Source: Peptostreptococcaceae bacterium pGA-8 (lineage in GTDB: Bacteria; Bacillota; Clostridia; Peptostreptococcales; Anaerovoracaceae). Taken from it: a stretch of 64,000 nucleotides of DNA. Both the position numbers and the translations under genes were made by a program. The notes beneath the pieces were generated by a model. That model had not been told where the DNA came from. It saw only the letters and a list, made by a program, of their open reading frames with translations, and made no database searches. Below, piece by piece: positions 17,531 through 27,962 of the stretch; position 1 is the first letter of the stretch, and every line of letters begins with the position of its first letter. Location of the stretch: the NCBI GenBank assembly GCA_900112915.1, contig FONK01000002.1, positions 62,001-126,000 of the forward strand, read 5' to 3'.

Positions 17531-19266
17531 TGGGATTTTCTTTTTCAAATGATACAATTGAAAAACTGAAAAATCAAATAGATATTGTGGACATAATTGG
17601 ACGCAGTGTAAGTCTTAAAAAGAAGGGGGCTAACTATAAAGGTCTTTGCCCTTTTCATGGTGAGAAAACTCCGTCCTTTGTAGTTTCACGGGACAAGCAA
17701 ATTTTTACCTGCTTTGGCTGTGGTGCATCCGGTGATGCCATTGAATTTGTAAAGCGATATTACAACTTAGATTTTTCTGAGGCTATTGAAAAAATAGCTG
17801 AGGAGGAGGGCATTACTTTAGAAAAAAGTCGCTATAATAGCAGTCTTGATGAGTATTATAGAGCCAATTCCATGGCTGCTAAGTTTTTCTTCAACTCTTT
17901 TATTAAGGGCCCTAATAAAGGTTTTTTGTATATGTCCAAACGCGGTATGACTCCGGCAACGATAAAAAAGTTTGGAATAGGGTATGCTGACGAAGAGTGG
18001 GACAGCCTATATAAACATTTGAAAAATAATGGAATTGAGGAAAAGATTATGCTTTCTCTGGGTTTAATTTCCTCAAGCAAGGGTAAAATCTATGATAGAT
18101 TTAGAAATCGAGTTATGTTTCCTATTATTAATACATCGGGAAAGGTAATCGGATTTGGAGGCAGGGCTCTGGATAATGACGGGGGAGCTAAGTATATTAA
18201 CTCTCCTGAAAATCCTATTTTCCATAAGAGCAATAATATGTTTGCTCTTAATTTTTCGCGTCAGTCTCTCAGAGATAAGGATTATTTAATAATAGTCGAG
18301 GGCTATATGGATGCAATTTCTCTATATCAAGCGGGAATAGAGAATGTAGCAGCGTCACTGGGTACAGCTCTGACTGAAAACCATGCAAAAATTTTAAAAA
18401 GGTATGTCAAAAAAGTAATTTTATCATATGATTCAGATAAAGCAGGCAGACAGGCAGCATATAAGGCTATCGATGTCCTCAGAAAAGAAAATCTGGATGT
18501 TAGGGTGTTAAATGTTGATCACGGGAAGGATCCTGATGAATACATTAAAGCCTTTGGCAAGGATCGATTTCTCGGTCTGATTGAAGGTGCAACGCCGGGC
18601 ATAGATTACCAGTTGGAATTTAAAGGACAGGGCTATGATTTAAACGTGCCTGAGGAAAAGATCGCTTACTTTAAAGAAATCAGTGATATTTTTAAGCTGA
18701 TGAGTCCTATTGAGAAAGACTTATATTCAAAAAAGCTGGGAAGCAGGTTAAATGTGTCGCCAATGGCTATTTTGAGCCAAGAGGTTGAAGAAACTAAAAA
18801 TGACAGAAGCCTCCATGAAAAGTCAGAAGAGGCTATCGTTGACATTACTCCTCTGGAAAAAACCTTGATTAAGATTATGATCATGAACAAGGATTATATT
18901 GAGAAGGCCAGAGAATACAGCGACTTGTTTAAGTCGGACTTGGGAAGAGAGCTTTATAGGCTGCTGCTTTTAGAGCTTGAAAGTGCAAGTGACTTTGTTG
19001 ATGATGTTAAGCTGAAAGACAGATTGGATCCAAGGGATGCAGCCCTCCTGGATGAGGTTTTGTTAAATGTAAATATCGTCGATGAGGAAGATGTATTTCG
19101 GGATTGCATAAAATCCTATAAGTTAGATTTACTTCATAGAAGACAAAAGCAGCTGATTGATTTAATCTCAATGGCAGACGAAGAAAGTGAAAATGTTGAG
19201 GCAATGCAGCGAGAACTTATTGAAATTCAAAAGAAAATTATTTTACAACAGGGGGAAGCTATTTAA
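17530..19266 (+). CDS. dnaG: DNA primase
   Basis: Makes RNA primers for DNA replication. The CHC2 zinc finger is at the N-terminus (C40, H43, C61, C64). The TOPRIM catalytic domain follows, with IVEGYMDA near 256 and SYDSDKAGR near 299. The C-terminal part is the helicase-binding domain. The length of 578 residues is normal. The ATG at 17530 shares one base with the dgt stop and has AAGGGA 6 nt upstream; the ATG at 17521 would put that site directly against the start. It ends at the first base of rpoD, forming the classic dnaG-rpoD operon. Confidence 0.97.
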   Translation: MGFSFSNDTIEKLKNQIDIVDIIGRSVSLKKKGANYKGLCPFHGEKTPSFVVSRDKQIFTCFGCGASGDAIEFVKRYYNLDFSEAIEKIAEEEGITLEKSRYNSSLDEYYRANSMAAKFFFNSFIKGPNKGFLYMSKRGMTPATIKKFGIGYADEEWDSLYKHLKNNGIEEKIMLSLGLISSSKGKIYDRFRNRVMFPIINTSGKVIGFGGRALDNDGGAKYINSPENPIFHKSNNMFALNFSRQSLRDKDYLIIVEGYMDAISLYQAGIENVAASLGTALTENHAKILKRYVKKVILSYDSDKAGRQAAYKAIDVLRKENLDVRVLNVDHGKDPDEYIKAFGKDRFLGLIEGATPGIDYQLEFKGQGYDLNVPEEKIAYFKEISDIFKLMSPIEKDLYSKKLGSRLNVSPMAILSQEVEETKNDRSLHEKSEEAIVDITPLEKTLIKIMIMNKDYIEKAREYSDLFKSDLGRELYRLLLLELESASDFVDDVKLKDRLDPRDAALLDEVLLNVNIVDEEDVFRDCIKSYKLDLLHRRQKQLIDLISMADEESENVEAMQRELIEIQKKIILQQGEAI

Positions 19267-20483
19267 TGAGCGAAATTAAAGAACAGAACAAGAAAAAAGC
19301 ACAAGAAAAGGATCAATTCTTAAAGGATCTGAATGTTTCTGAGCTGAATCCTGAGGAACTTAAAAATGAACTTATTTCAAGACTTTTAAAGAAGTCAAAG
19401 GAGAAGAAGAAATCCCTTACATATACGGATATGGCAGATTTTCTCGAAGAATTTGACATTGACAAGAACATCAGTGATGATATATATGAGAGTCTTCTAT
19501 CAAAGGGGGTAGAGATTACAAGTGAAAGTCAGCCTGAAGAGTTTACTGAAATTTTAGTTAATGACGAAGACCTTACCGATGAAGAAGAGGATGATGGCAT
19601 TGTAGTTACCGAGTCAGGCGAAATCGATATTGATGCTACACTGCCTAAGGGTATAACTGTAGATGATCCGGTTAGGATGTACCTAAAAGAAATCGGAAAG
19701 GTTCCCCTTCTCAATGCTGATGAAGAAATTGAATTGGCTATGAGAATGGAAGCAGGCGATGAGGATGCAAAACAGAGGCTTTGCGAGGCTAATTTACGAC
19801 TTGTGGTTAGTATTGCCAAGAGGTATGTCGGTCGAGGGATGCTATTCCTTGACTTGATTCAGGAAGGAAATCTTGGACTAATTAAGGCGGTGGATAAATT
19901 CGATTATAGAAAAGGCTATAAATTTTCCACTTATGCAACCTGGTGGATTAGACAGGCTATAACGCGTTCTATTGCTGATCAGGCCAGAACCATAAGAATT
20001 CCGGTTCATATGGTTGAAACTATCAATAAACTGATTAGAATTTCAAGGCAATTGCTTCAAACCTACGGCAGAGAGCCTTCTCCTGATGAAATTGCAAATG
20101 AGATGGGAATACCTGTAGAAAAGGTAAGAGAAATTCAAAAAATTGCCCTTGAGCCGGTATCTCTTGAGACACCAATCGGTGAAGAAGAGGACAGCCATCT
20201 GGGTGATTTTATCCCCGATGAAGATGTACCGTCGCCAGCTGAAGCAGCAGCCTTTTCAATGCTGAAGGAGCAGCTGCTGGAGGTTCTTGGAACCTTGACG
20301 GACAGGGAACAGAAAGTTTTGAAGTTGCGATTCGGTCTTGAAGACGGCAGAGCGAGAACTCTGGAAGAGGTTGGTAAGGAATTTGATGTTACCAGGGAGA
20401 GAATCAGACAGATTGAGGCTAAGGCTTTAAGAAAGCTTCGACATCCAAGCAGAAGCAAGAAGCTGAAGGACTATTTGGAGTAG
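19266..20483 (+). CDS. rpoD: Principal RNA polymerase sigma factor (sigma-70/SigA)
   Basis: The housekeeping sigma factor. Residues 1-120 are the charged, acidic region 1.1. Region 1.2 ([11 protein letters not shown]) is near 140. Region 2, with [28 protein letters not shown] and the -10-binding [15 protein letters not shown], spans about 178-240. Region 3 includes IRIPVHMVE near 245. Region 4 ends with [20 protein letters not shown]. The length of 405 residues fits Firmicute SigA. The promoters proposed elsewhere in this window fit its TTGACA/TATAAT preference. It overlaps dnaG by one base and is followed 2 nt later by trmK. Confidence 0.98.
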   Translation: MSEIKEQNKKKAQEKDQFLKDLNVSELNPEELKNELISRLLKKSKEKKKSLTYTDMADFLEEFDIDKNISDDIYESLLSKGVEITSESQPEEFTEILVNDEDLTDEEEDDGIVVTESGEIDIDATLPKGITVDDPVRMYLKEIGKVPLLNADEEIELAMRMEAGDEDAKQRLCEANLRLVVSIAKRYVGRGMLFLDLIQEGNLGLIKAVDKFDYRKGYKFSTYATWWIRQAITRSIADQARTIRIPVHMVETINKLIRISRQLLQTYGREPSPDEIANEMGIPVEKVREIQKIALEPVSLETPIGEEEDSHLGDFIPDEDVPSPAEAAAFSMLKEQLLEVLGTLTDREQKVLKLRFGLEDGRARTLEEVGKEFDVTRERIRQIEAKALRKLRHPSRSKKLKDYLE

Positions 20484-20485
20484 AC

Positions 20486-21157
20486 ATGAATTTAAGTAAT
20501 CGGCTTGATTATTTAGCTAATGAGATTGAAGTTGGAGAAGCCATGGTTGATATAGGATGCGACCATGGTTTTTTACCTATTTATTTAATAGAAAATAAAA
20601 TTTCACCTAAGGTTATTTTGTGTGATATAAGCAATGAATCTCTTAATAAAGCTAAAGAAAATTTTAATAGATTTTTACCGGAGTATACTCCGGATGCCAG
20701 ATGCGGTGACGGACTGAAGGTGGTGGAGACAGGAGAGGTGGAAGCTGTCGTCATTGCCGGAATGGGTGGGATTTTAATCTCAGAGATTTTAAGTGAGAAC
20801 ATTGATAAAACCCTTAGCTTTAAAAAACTGGTTCTCCAACCAAGGAGTCATATTGAGCATTTAAGAAGATGGCTTGCAGAAAACGGATTTTACATAGTTA
20901 AAGAAGGCTTGGTGAAGGAGGTTGATAATATTTGCGAAATTATTACTGCTATTCCGCTGAAGCCTTACCATTACATGTATCCTGTAAATTTAGTATATCA
21001 AAGAAATCCGTTGACGAAAGAATATCTATTGAGAGAATATCAAAAATACAAGGGCTTTATTAAATCAATTGAAGAGAAGTCAACCAAAGGAGAGAAATAT
21101 TTTCAATATGTTGAAATAATTCATTGGTTAGATTATCTCAATAATATGATGGAATAA
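20486..21157 (+). CDS. trmK: tRNA (adenine-22-N1)-methyltransferase
   Basis: A SAM-dependent methyltransferase for N1 of adenine 22 in bacterial tRNAs (YqfN/TrmK family). The SAM-binding motif VDIGCDHGFLPIYL is near residues 22-35 and the AGMGG motif near 90. The helical C-terminal part is typical. The 223 residues and position between rpoD and the nif3-like gene match the standard Firmicute arrangement. Confidence 0.94.
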   Translation: MNLSNRLDYLANEIEVGEAMVDIGCDHGFLPIYLIENKISPKVILCDISNESLNKAKENFNRFLPEYTPDARCGDGLKVVETGEVEAVVIAGMGGILISEILSENIDKTLSFKKLVLQPRSHIEHLRRWLAENGFYIVKEGLVKEVDNICEIITAIPLKPYHYMYPVNLVYQRNPLTKEYLLREYQKYKGFIKSIEEKSTKGEKYFQYVEIIHWLDYLNNMME

Positions 21158-21183
21158 GTGATTAATTCAACTAAGGAGTAGCA

Positions 21184-21963
21184 ATGGAGAAGAAAGATTT
21201 TTTTAAGCTGATTGATAAGCACATTCCTCTTTCAACCCAGGATGAATGGGATAATAGCGGACTTCAGCTTGACAATTTAAAAGCTGACATAGACAAGGTG
21301 TTGCTGTGCCTTGATGTCACCGGGGAGGTAATTGACGAAGCAAAGGAAGTAGGCGCCGATTTTATTGTTTCTCATCATCCTTTGCTGTTTTCAGGTCTAA
21401 AAACCATTGAAAATGAAAGTGTTCCCGGTAAGTTTATATTTGATTTAGCAGCAGCTGATATAGGTGTATATTCAATCCATACACCCTTTGATAAGGTTAA
21501 GGGAGGCAATAACGACTATTTCGGGAATCTTATGGGCTTTACTGAAATTGCCGACTTTACCTCAGCCAATGGGTTTTGCAAGTATGGGGATTTGAAAAAA
21601 GCAACAACAGGGCGAGAATTTTTAAAGGGGCTGAAGGAGATACCATATTTTAGCCAAATTAATATTACATATTCCGGAGACATAGATGACAGGATCAAAA
21701 GAGTGGGGTGGTGTACCGGCTCGGGAAGTGAATTTTATATGGAAGCAAAGGAAAATGGTTGTCAGATGTTTATTACCGGTGATGTTAAGCATCATGTTGC
21801 TTTAGATGCTCTGGAATCCGAGATAATTTTAGTGGATATGGGGCATTATGGTACAGAAAAGCTGTTCCCTGAAGCTTTTAAAAAAATTATGGAGGTTGAG
21901 GAAGAAAAATTACCTCAATTAATCAGTTCTAAACTTGATACAAATCCATTAAATGTGTTATAA
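21184..21963 (+). CDS. Nif3-like dinuclear metal-centre protein
   Basis: A NIF3/YqfO-family protein of 259 residues, the short form without the inserted PII-like domain. Metal-binding pieces are DNSGLQL near 20, SHHPLLF near 60, HTPFD near 100, and the C-terminal TGDVKHH and DMGHYGTE. These form a two-metal site in known structures. The biochemical role is not settled; some homologues are annotated as GTP cyclohydrolase I type 2, which is doubtful. AAGGAG lies just before the ATG. The stop codon overlaps the rnpB promoter. Confidence 0.92.
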   Translation: MEKKDFFKLIDKHIPLSTQDEWDNSGLQLDNLKADIDKVLLCLDVTGEVIDEAKEVGADFIVSHHPLLFSGLKTIENESVPGKFIFDLAAADIGVYSIHTPFDKVKGGNNDYFGNLMGFTEIADFTSANGFCKYGDLKKATTGREFLKGLKEIPYFSQINITYSGDIDDRIKRVGWCTGSGSEFYMEAKENGCQMFITGDVKHHVALDALESEIILVDMGHYGTEKLFPEAFKKIMEVEEEKLPQLISSKLDTNPLNVL

Positions 21964-21964
21964 T
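21935..21964 (+). promoter_or_regulatory. Promoter of rnpB
   Basis: TTGATA (21935-21940), an 18-nt spacer and TATAAT (21959-21964), preceded by a TGn extended -10 element. The predicted transcript start, about 21971, is exactly the first base of the RNase P RNA P1 helix. The -10 box overlaps the stop codon of the nif3-like gene. Confidence 0.8.
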
Positions 21965-21969
21965 TTTTT

Positions 21970-22312
21970 GGGGTAAGCCAGGCAGTCGCGTGTGAAAACA
22001 TGAGGAAAGTCCGGGCTCCGCAGGGTAAGGATGCCAGATAACGTCTGGCGTAGGTAACTATAGGGAAAGTGCAACAGAAACATTCCGCCGAAACGGGTAA
22101 TGCCGTGGTAAGGTTGAAATGGTGAGGTAAGAGCTCACCGGCATTATGGAGACATAATGGCCGTGTAAACCCCATCCGGAGCAAGGTCAAATAGGGCACA
22201 AAATATGGCGACCCGTCATAGCCCGGAAGGTAGACCGCATGAGCGTGCAGCGATGTTTACGCCTTAGATAGATGATTGCCAAATACAGAACCCGGCTTAT
22301 AGGCTTACCCAT
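21970..22312 (+). ncRNA. rnpB: RNase P RNA, bacterial class A
   Basis: Catalytic RNA that trims tRNA 5' ends. The P1 helix is GGGTAAGCC (21971-21979) paired with GGCTTACCC (22302-22310). The conserved core is present: GAGGAAAGTCCGGGCTCC near 22002, GTGCAACAGAAA near 22070, GGTAAGAGCTCACCG near 22125, GGAGCAAGGTCAAATAGGG near 22178, and the 3' ACAGAACCCGGCTTATAGG. The arrangement follows the ancestral type A form rather than the Bacillus type B. A T-rich run (22313-22327) follows. It fills the whole gap between the nif3-like gene and the MATE transporter. Confidence 0.97.
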
Positions 22313-22344
22313 CTTTTTTATTTTTTTGGAAAGGAACGAATATT

Positions 22345-23679
22345 TTGACAGGAGACAAAATGGGCACAATGCCCGTTGGAAAATTACTTATATCAATGGC
22401 ATGGCCGGCGATTTTCTCAATGACTATAAATGCCTTATATAACATTGTGGATAGTATATTTGTAGGTATGTTAAGCGAAGATGCTTTGGCATCAGTTTCT
22501 CTCGTGATGCCAATACAGATGTTAATGGTTTCTCTTGGAGTCGGAACAGGCATAGGCATAAATTCTCTTATTGCAAGAAGACTTGGAAGCAGGAGCTTTG
22601 AAGAAGCAAATAAAGCAGCAAGTACAGGAATAAGGCTTGTATTTTTTAATTACCTGGTTTTTGCAGTAATAGGGCTTTTCCTCTCAGGGAAATTTATAGG
22701 AATGTTTGCAACGGAAGGCCCTGTATTTGACCAAGGTGTAGTATATCTAAAATATATTTCTATTGGAGCATTTTTCATATTGATGCAGATGACCATAGAA
22801 AAAATTCTCCAATCGACGGGAAATATGATTGCACCTATGGCGATAAGCTTAACCGGTGCGGTAATAAATCTTATTTTAGATCCAATACTTATTTTCGGCA
22901 TCTTCGGATTACCGCGGCTTGAAATTGCAGGTGCGGCAATAGCAACGCTAATAGGACAGTTTTGTGCAATGTCTTTAGGCTTGTATATATTACTTAAAAA
23001 GGATCACGCTATATCAATTAAGATAAGGGGATTTAAATTTGAAAGCAAAATTATAAGGGATATATACAGCGTTGGGCTTCCAACAATTGTAATGCAGTCA
23101 ATTGCCTCAATTATGATTTTAGGATATAACTCAATTTTATCAAGCTCAGCTACGGCGATTGCTGTTCTTGGAATATACTTCAAGCTGCAGTCCTTTATAT
23201 TTATGCCTGTATTCGGCATGAATCAAGGCGCAATGCCGATTATGGGCTACAATTATGGGGCAAAAAACAAAGAACGTCTGATGGAAACATACAAAAAAGG
23301 CCTTTTAATTGCCGTTGTAATGATGGCCGTGGGAACTTTGATTTTTCACATCTTCCCACAGCAGCTTCTTCATATGTTCAGTGCATCAGATAATATGATT
23401 TCATTGGGAACAAGGGCTCTTAGAATAATAAGTCTATGCTTTATACCGGCTGCCTTCGGCATAATGACATCTACATTATTTCAAGCGACCGGATATGGCG
23501 TATACAGCCTGTACAGTGCCTTAATCAGGCAGCTTATAGGTATTTTACCTCTGGCATATTTTCTTATGCAATGGGGCGGAATCAATGCATCCTGGTTCTC
23601 CTTCCCTATAGCGGAAATTATTGGATTAGCATATTCGGCAGTAATGCTCAGATATCTTTATAATAAGGTCATAAAATGA
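22345..23679 (+). CDS. MATE-family efflux transporter
   Basis: A twelve-segment multidrug and toxic compound exporter, powered by Na+ or H+. It has two similar halves; the N-terminal MGTMPVGKLL and ALYNIVDSIFVG and the later GMNQGAMPIMGYNYGA are typical. The substrate is unknown. Two starts are possible: TTG 22345 with AAAGGAA 9 nt upstream, or ATG 22360 with AGGAG 5 nt upstream. Relatives often carry a few residues before the MGTMP motif, so the longer form is given. It begins shortly after the T-rich end of rnpB without clear room for a promoter. Its stop overlaps the next start by 4 nt. Confidence 0.9.
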   Translation: MTGDKMGTMPVGKLLISMAWPAIFSMTINALYNIVDSIFVGMLSEDALASVSLVMPIQMLMVSLGVGTGIGINSLIARRLGSRSFEEANKAASTGIRLVFFNYLVFAVIGLFLSGKFIGMFATEGPVFDQGVVYLKYISIGAFFILMQMTIEKILQSTGNMIAPMAISLTGAVINLILDPILIFGIFGLPRLEIAGAAIATLIGQFCAMSLGLYILLKKDHAISIKIRGFKFESKIIRDIYSVGLPTIVMQSIASIMILGYNSILSSSATAIAVLGIYFKLQSFIFMPVFGMNQGAMPIMGYNYGAKNKERLMETYKKGLLIAVVMMAVGTLIFHIFPQQLLHMFSASDNMISLGTRALRIISLCFIPAAFGIMTSTLFQATGYGVYSLYSALIRQLIGILPLAYFLMQWGGINASWFSFPIAEIIGLAYSAVMLRYLYNKVIK

Positions 23680-26600
23680 AACTAGGTATTGATATTGGAT
23701 CCACCACAGTAAAACTGGTCTTTGTGGATGAAAATAATAAAATAATTTATTCAAAATATGAGAGGCACATGTCCAATGTTTTTGAAAAGGTTAGGGAACT
23801 TCTTCTTGATCTCCACAAAAAACTTGGAAGCTATAATCTCTATCCTGTAATTACAGGTTCAGGAGGGCTTTCCCTTGCAAAAAAGCTGGCGGTTCCCTTT
23901 GAGCAAGAGGTTATATGCTGCAGCAATGCTGTAGAGACATTGATACCGGACACTGATGTGGCAATAGAGCTTGGTGGCGAGGATGCCAAGATAACCTTCT
24001 ACGGAAGCACTGTTGAACAGCGAATGAATGGGACCTGTGCCGGAGGTACAGGTGCATTTATCGATCAAATGGCTGTTTTGCTTAATACAGATGCAGCAGG
24101 CTTAAATGAAGCGGCAAAAAATTATAAAATGCTTTATCCTATTGCCGCAAGGTGCGGAGTTTTTGCAAAAACTGATATTCAGCCGTTGATAAACGAGGGA
24201 GCTTCCAGAGAAGACTTGGCTGCATCTATTTTTCAAGCAGTTGTAAATCAGACCATAAGCGGACTGGCTTGCGGACATCCTATTAGAGGGAAAATAGCTT
24301 TTTTAGGCGGGCCGTTGTATTTTTTGTCGGAGCTGAGAAAGCGTTTTATTGAAACACTTAATATTAATGAGGATGACATTATTTTTCCGGAAGAAGCAAA
24401 GTTTTTTGTTGCTATTGGAGCGGCTAACCTGGCTGAGGAGAAAAATCGTGGAGTCCCAATTAGACTTGAAGACATTATAATGCGTATTTCTAACACTGAA
24501 GGGGATAATGTCGGTGAGACCAAGCATATTAAGCCCTTATTCAACAATCAGGATGAGTATAATCAGTTTATGAATAGGCACAGTGGAAATCGTATTAAGC
24601 GTAAGGACATCAAAAAAGCCAAGGGTAGGACTTTTTTGGGAATCGATGCCGGGTCTACAACTACAAAGGCTACTCTCATAGATGAAGATAAATATTTACT
24701 CTATTCATTTTACAGCAGTAACGAGGGAAATCCTCTCGAAGTCGTTAAAAACATGATGAAAGAGCTGTACTCCCTTCTTCCATCATCTGCATATATTGCC
24801 AACTCATGCGTAACCGGATATGGTGAAGGTCTGATTAAGACAGCTTTCAAGGTAGACTTGGGGGAAATTGAGACAATGGCACATTACAAGGCTGCTGAGG
24901 AATTTTTACCGGGAGTTGAATTCATTCTGGATATTGGCGGTCAGGATATGAAATGCATGAAAATTAAAGATGGAGCCATTTACAATATCATGTTAAATGA
25001 GGCATGCTCATCCGGCTGCGGCTCTTTTTTAGAAACCTATGCAAAATCTTTAAATCTCGACACCAGAGCTTTTGCCGAGGAAGCTTTATTTGCTAAGAAT
25101 CCTGTGGATTTAGGAACACGATGTACGGTTTTTATGAATTCTAAGGTAAAGCAAGCTCAAAAAGAAGGAGCTACTGTAGGAGACATCAGTGCGGGGCTGT
25201 CATATTCCGTTATAAAAAACGCCCTCTACAAGGTTATTAAGCTTAGAAATACCGATGAAGCCGGCAACAAAATCGTCGTACAGGGGGGAACCTTCCTCAA
25301 TAACGCAGTGCTTCGTTCAATGGAAAATGTAATTGGAAAAAATGTTGTCAGGCCTGATATTTCCGGGCTTATGGGAGCATATGGCGCCGCATTGATTTCC
25401 AGAGAGGAATATATTGAAAATACCGAATCATCAATACTGTCAGAAAAGGCATTAGACAGCTTTAAGGTTAAACATTCAAGCGGGAGATGCAAGCAGTGTG
25501 AGAATAATTGCATTCTAACAATTAACTCTTTTGGCGACGGAAGCAAATTTATTACGGGAAATAGATGTGAAAAGGGAGCAGGAAATGCTCAGCATGAGAA
25601 TAGCCTGCCTAACATGTATTTCTATAAATTGCAAAGACTGTTTAAATACTATACACCGCTGTCTGATTTTGATGCAACTCGTGGAACCGTGGCAATTCCG
25701 AGGGTTTTGAACATGTATGAGAATTATCCGTTTTGGTTTACCTTCTTCACAGAGTTGAAATTTAAGGTTGTTCTTTCTCCGCAATCCAGCAAAGCTATAT
25801 ATGAAAGGGGAATTGATACTATTTCCTCTGATACAGCATGCTATCCGGCAAAGCTGGTCCACGGACATATTAAGTGGCTGGTGGATCAAGGGGAGCAGTG
25901 GATTTTTTATCCAAGCATAAACTATGAGAGAAGTGAAGATGTTTCAGCACCTAATCACTACAACTGTCCTATAGTTGCCACATATCCCGAAGTTATTGCC
26001 AATAATATGGATGAAATATTTGATGAGAATTTAGTTAAATTTTCTCATCCCTTCTTACCTTATGATAACGACAGACGCCTTGCTGAAGAGCTGGCAAAGC
26101 TTATGCTTGAATTCCATGTAAACAAGGATGAGGTGCATAAGGCTGTTATTAAGGCAAGACGTGAACAAAAAAGGTTTAAAGCTGATGTAGCCAAGCAGGG
26201 TGAATATGCTCTTAAATTCGCCAGAAGTCACGGAAAAAAATCCGTGGTAATTTGCGGAAGACCTTATCATTTGGATCCTGAAATAAATCATGGAATTGAT
26301 AAGCTGGTAACTTCAAATGACATGGTTGTCCTAACTGAAGACTCAGTTGCTCATATGGTTGATATAGAAAGACCTATACGGGTTTTGGATCAGTGGACCT
26401 ACCATTCCAGAATGTACAAAGCGGCTACCTTCGTCGGTAGAACAAAGGATGTTGAATTGATACAGCTAAACTCCTTTGGATGCGGTCTTGATGCAGTTAC
26501 AACAGATCAGGTTGAAGAAATTTGCAATAGAAACAATAAGCTTTATACCTTGCTAAAGATAGATGAAGGTTCTAATTTAGGTGCTGCAAAAATACGAATA

Positions 26601-27899
26601 AGATCTCTAAAGGCTGCCATCAATGAAAGAACAAAAAACAATATTATGGCGTCTCCTAAGGGTTCAGGCTTCCAAAGAATAGCATTTTCAGAATATATGA
26701 GAAAATACTATACCATATTGGTACCTCAAATGTCACCAATACATTTTCAGTATTTGGAGCCTGCATTAAATTCATGTGGCTATAACGCCAAGTTACTTCC
26801 TCCTGTAGATAAGAATTCTATAGAAGAAGGACTGAGATACATAAATAATGATGCGTGTTACCCTACGATTGTAACCTTGGGACAGATTATATCCGCTTTA
26901 AAGTCAGGAGAATATGATTTAAAAAATACCGCCATATTCATGTCTCAAACAGGTGGTGGTTGCAGAGCAAGTAATTATGTTTCTTTGCTTAGAAAAGCAC
27001 TTATCGATCTCGATATGAGAGAAATTCCTGTAGTATCATTTAACATTGCGGGCTTGGAAGAAAATCCGGGATTCAAGATAACACCTAAAATGGGATTTAG
27101 GATGGGCATTGGTGCAATTTATGGGGATCTTATGATGAGATTACTCTACAGAACCAGACCGTATGAAAAGGTTGCCGGCTCAGCAGAGGCTCTTATGGAA
27201 TCGTGGAAGGGTAGAATTGTCGATAATATAATCCATTTTAATCCCGGAACCTATAGAAACAATTTAAAATCCATTGTTAAAGAGTTTGATGAATTACCGA
27301 GAATAGATGCTGTAAAACCTAAAGTTGGCATCGTTGGAGAGATCTTGGTTAAATATCATCCGAATGCCAATAATAATATTGTTGATATTATTGAGGAGGA
27401 AGGTGGAGAAGCGGTTGTTCCCGATTTCATTGACTTCTTCCTTTACGGTATGTATAGCAAAAAATTCAATTACGAAACCTTGTCAGGGACATATTCACAG
27501 TACAAAATAAATCAAATTGCTATAAAGGCAATTGAATGGCTGCGAAAGCCTATGCGTGAAGCCCTGGAGGTAAGCCATAACTTCACACCTCCTGCGTACA
27601 TTGAGGAAACTGCCCATGAGGCGTCTAAAGTGCTTTCTCTCGGAAACCAGTGTGGAGAGGGATGGCTTTTGACCGGGGAAATGATGGAGCTTATAAATAG
27701 TGGTGTAAATAATATACTATGTCTTCAACCCTTTGGTTGTTTGCCAAATCATGTTACAGGAAAGGGCGTTCTAAAGACATTGAGAAATTTAAATCCAAAG
27801 GCCAATATTACGGCTATTGACTATGATCCGGGTGCAAGCGATGTAAATCAGCTTAATCGAATAAAACTGATGATGGCTACAGCTCATAAAAATATTTGA
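23676..27899 (+). CDS. Giant 2-hydroxyacyl-CoA dehydratase activase-like protein
   Basis: A 1407-residue multidomain protein of the BcrAD/BadFG/HgdC superfamily. Domain 1 (1-255) is an ASKHA ATPase with GIDIGSTTVK and the [4Fe-4S] ligands C121 (GTCAGGTG) and C160 (ARCGVF). Domain 2 (about 315-590) repeats this with GIDAGSTTTK, EACSSGCGSF and TRCTVF. A DUF2229-like region follows (about 640-870, with IPRVLNMYENYPFW). The C-terminal half (1005-1407) resembles the dehydratase component HgdB and has many cysteines. Known small activases energise an electron for radical dehydratases; what these large forms serve is not known. No separate dehydratase subunits are adjacent. It overlaps the MATE gene by 4 nt, so the two are probably one transcript. 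Confidence 0.92.
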   Translation: MKLGIDIGSTTVKLVFVDENNKIIYSKYERHMSNVFEKVRELLLDLHKKLGSYNLYPVITGSGGLSLAKKLAVPFEQEVICCSNAVETLIPDTDVAIELGGEDAKITFYGSTVEQRMNGTCAGGTGAFIDQMAVLLNTDAAGLNEAAKNYKMLYPIAARCGVFAKTDIQPLINEGASREDLAASIFQAVVNQTISGLACGHPIRGKIAFLGGPLYFLSELRKRFIETLNINEDDIIFPEEAKFFVAIGAANLAEEKNRGVPIRLEDIIMRISNTEGDNVGETKHIKPLFNNQDEYNQFMNRHSGNRIKRKDIKKAKGRTFLGIDAGSTTTKATLIDEDKYLLYSFYSSNEGNPLEVVKNMMKELYSLLPSSAYIANSCVTGYGEGLIKTAFKVDLGEIETMAHYKAAEEFLPGVEFILDIGGQDMKCMKIKDGAIYNIMLNEACSSGCGSFLETYAKSLNLDTRAFAEEALFAKNPVDLGTRCTVFMNSKVKQAQKEGATVGDISAGLSYSVIKNALYKVIKLRNTDEAGNKIVVQGGTFLNNAVLRSMENVIGKNVVRPDISGLMGAYGAALISREEYIENTESSILSEKALDSFKVKHSSGRCKQCENNCILTINSFGDGSKFITGNRCEKGAGNAQHENSLPNMYFYKLQRLFKYYTPLSDFDATRGTVAIPRVLNMYENYPFWFTFFTELKFKVVLSPQSSKAIYERGIDTISSDTACYPAKLVHGHIKWLVDQGEQWIFYPSINYERSEDVSAPNHYNCPIVATYPEVIANNMDEIFDENLVKFSHPFLPYDNDRRLAEELAKLMLEFHVNKDEVHKAVIKARREQKRFKADVAKQGEYALKFARSHGKKSVVICGRPYHLDPEINHGIDKLVTSNDMVVLTEDSVAHMVDIERPIRVLDQWTYHSRMYKAATFVGRTKDVELIQLNSFGCGLDAVTTDQVEEICNRNNKLYTLLKIDEGSNLGAAKIRIRSLKAAINERTKNNIMASPKGSGFQRIAFSEYMRKYYTILVPQMSPIHFQYLEPALNSCGYNAKLLPPVDKNSIEEGLRYINNDACYPTIVTLGQIISALKSGEYDLKNTAIFMSQTGGGCRASNYVSLLRKALIDLDMREIPVVSFNIAGLEENPGFKITPKMGFRMGIGAIYGDLMMRLLYRTRPYEKVAGSAEALMESWKGRIVDNIIHFNPGTYRNNLKSIVKEFDELPRIDAVKPKVGIVGEILVKYHPNANNNIVDIIEEEGGEAVVPDFIDFFLYGMYSKKFNYETLSGTYSQYKINQIAIKAIEWLRKPMREALEVSHNFTPPAYIEETAHEASKVLSLGNQCGEGWLLTGEMMELINSGVNNILCLQPFGCLPNHVTGKGVLKTLRNLNPKANITAIDYDPGASDVNQLNRIKLMMATAHKNI

Positions 27900-27924
27900 A
27901 ATAAGCATGATAGTATTGTATAAT
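27896..27924 (+). promoter_or_regulatory. Strong sigma-A promoter for yebC
   Basis: TTGAAA (27896-27901), a 17-nt spacer and a perfect TATAAT (27919-27924). The -35 box covers the stop codon of the activase-like gene. AAGGAGGT at 27949-27956 is the strong ribosome binding site of yebC. Confidence 0.8.
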
Positions 27925-27962
27925 AATACTGATGAAAATGAATTAATTAAGGAGGTGTCTAA

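Noticed and set aside
21915-22369. Minus-strand open frames across the RNase P RNA
   Set aside because: The stretch is a structured RNA; the frames have no ribosome binding site or recognisable product.
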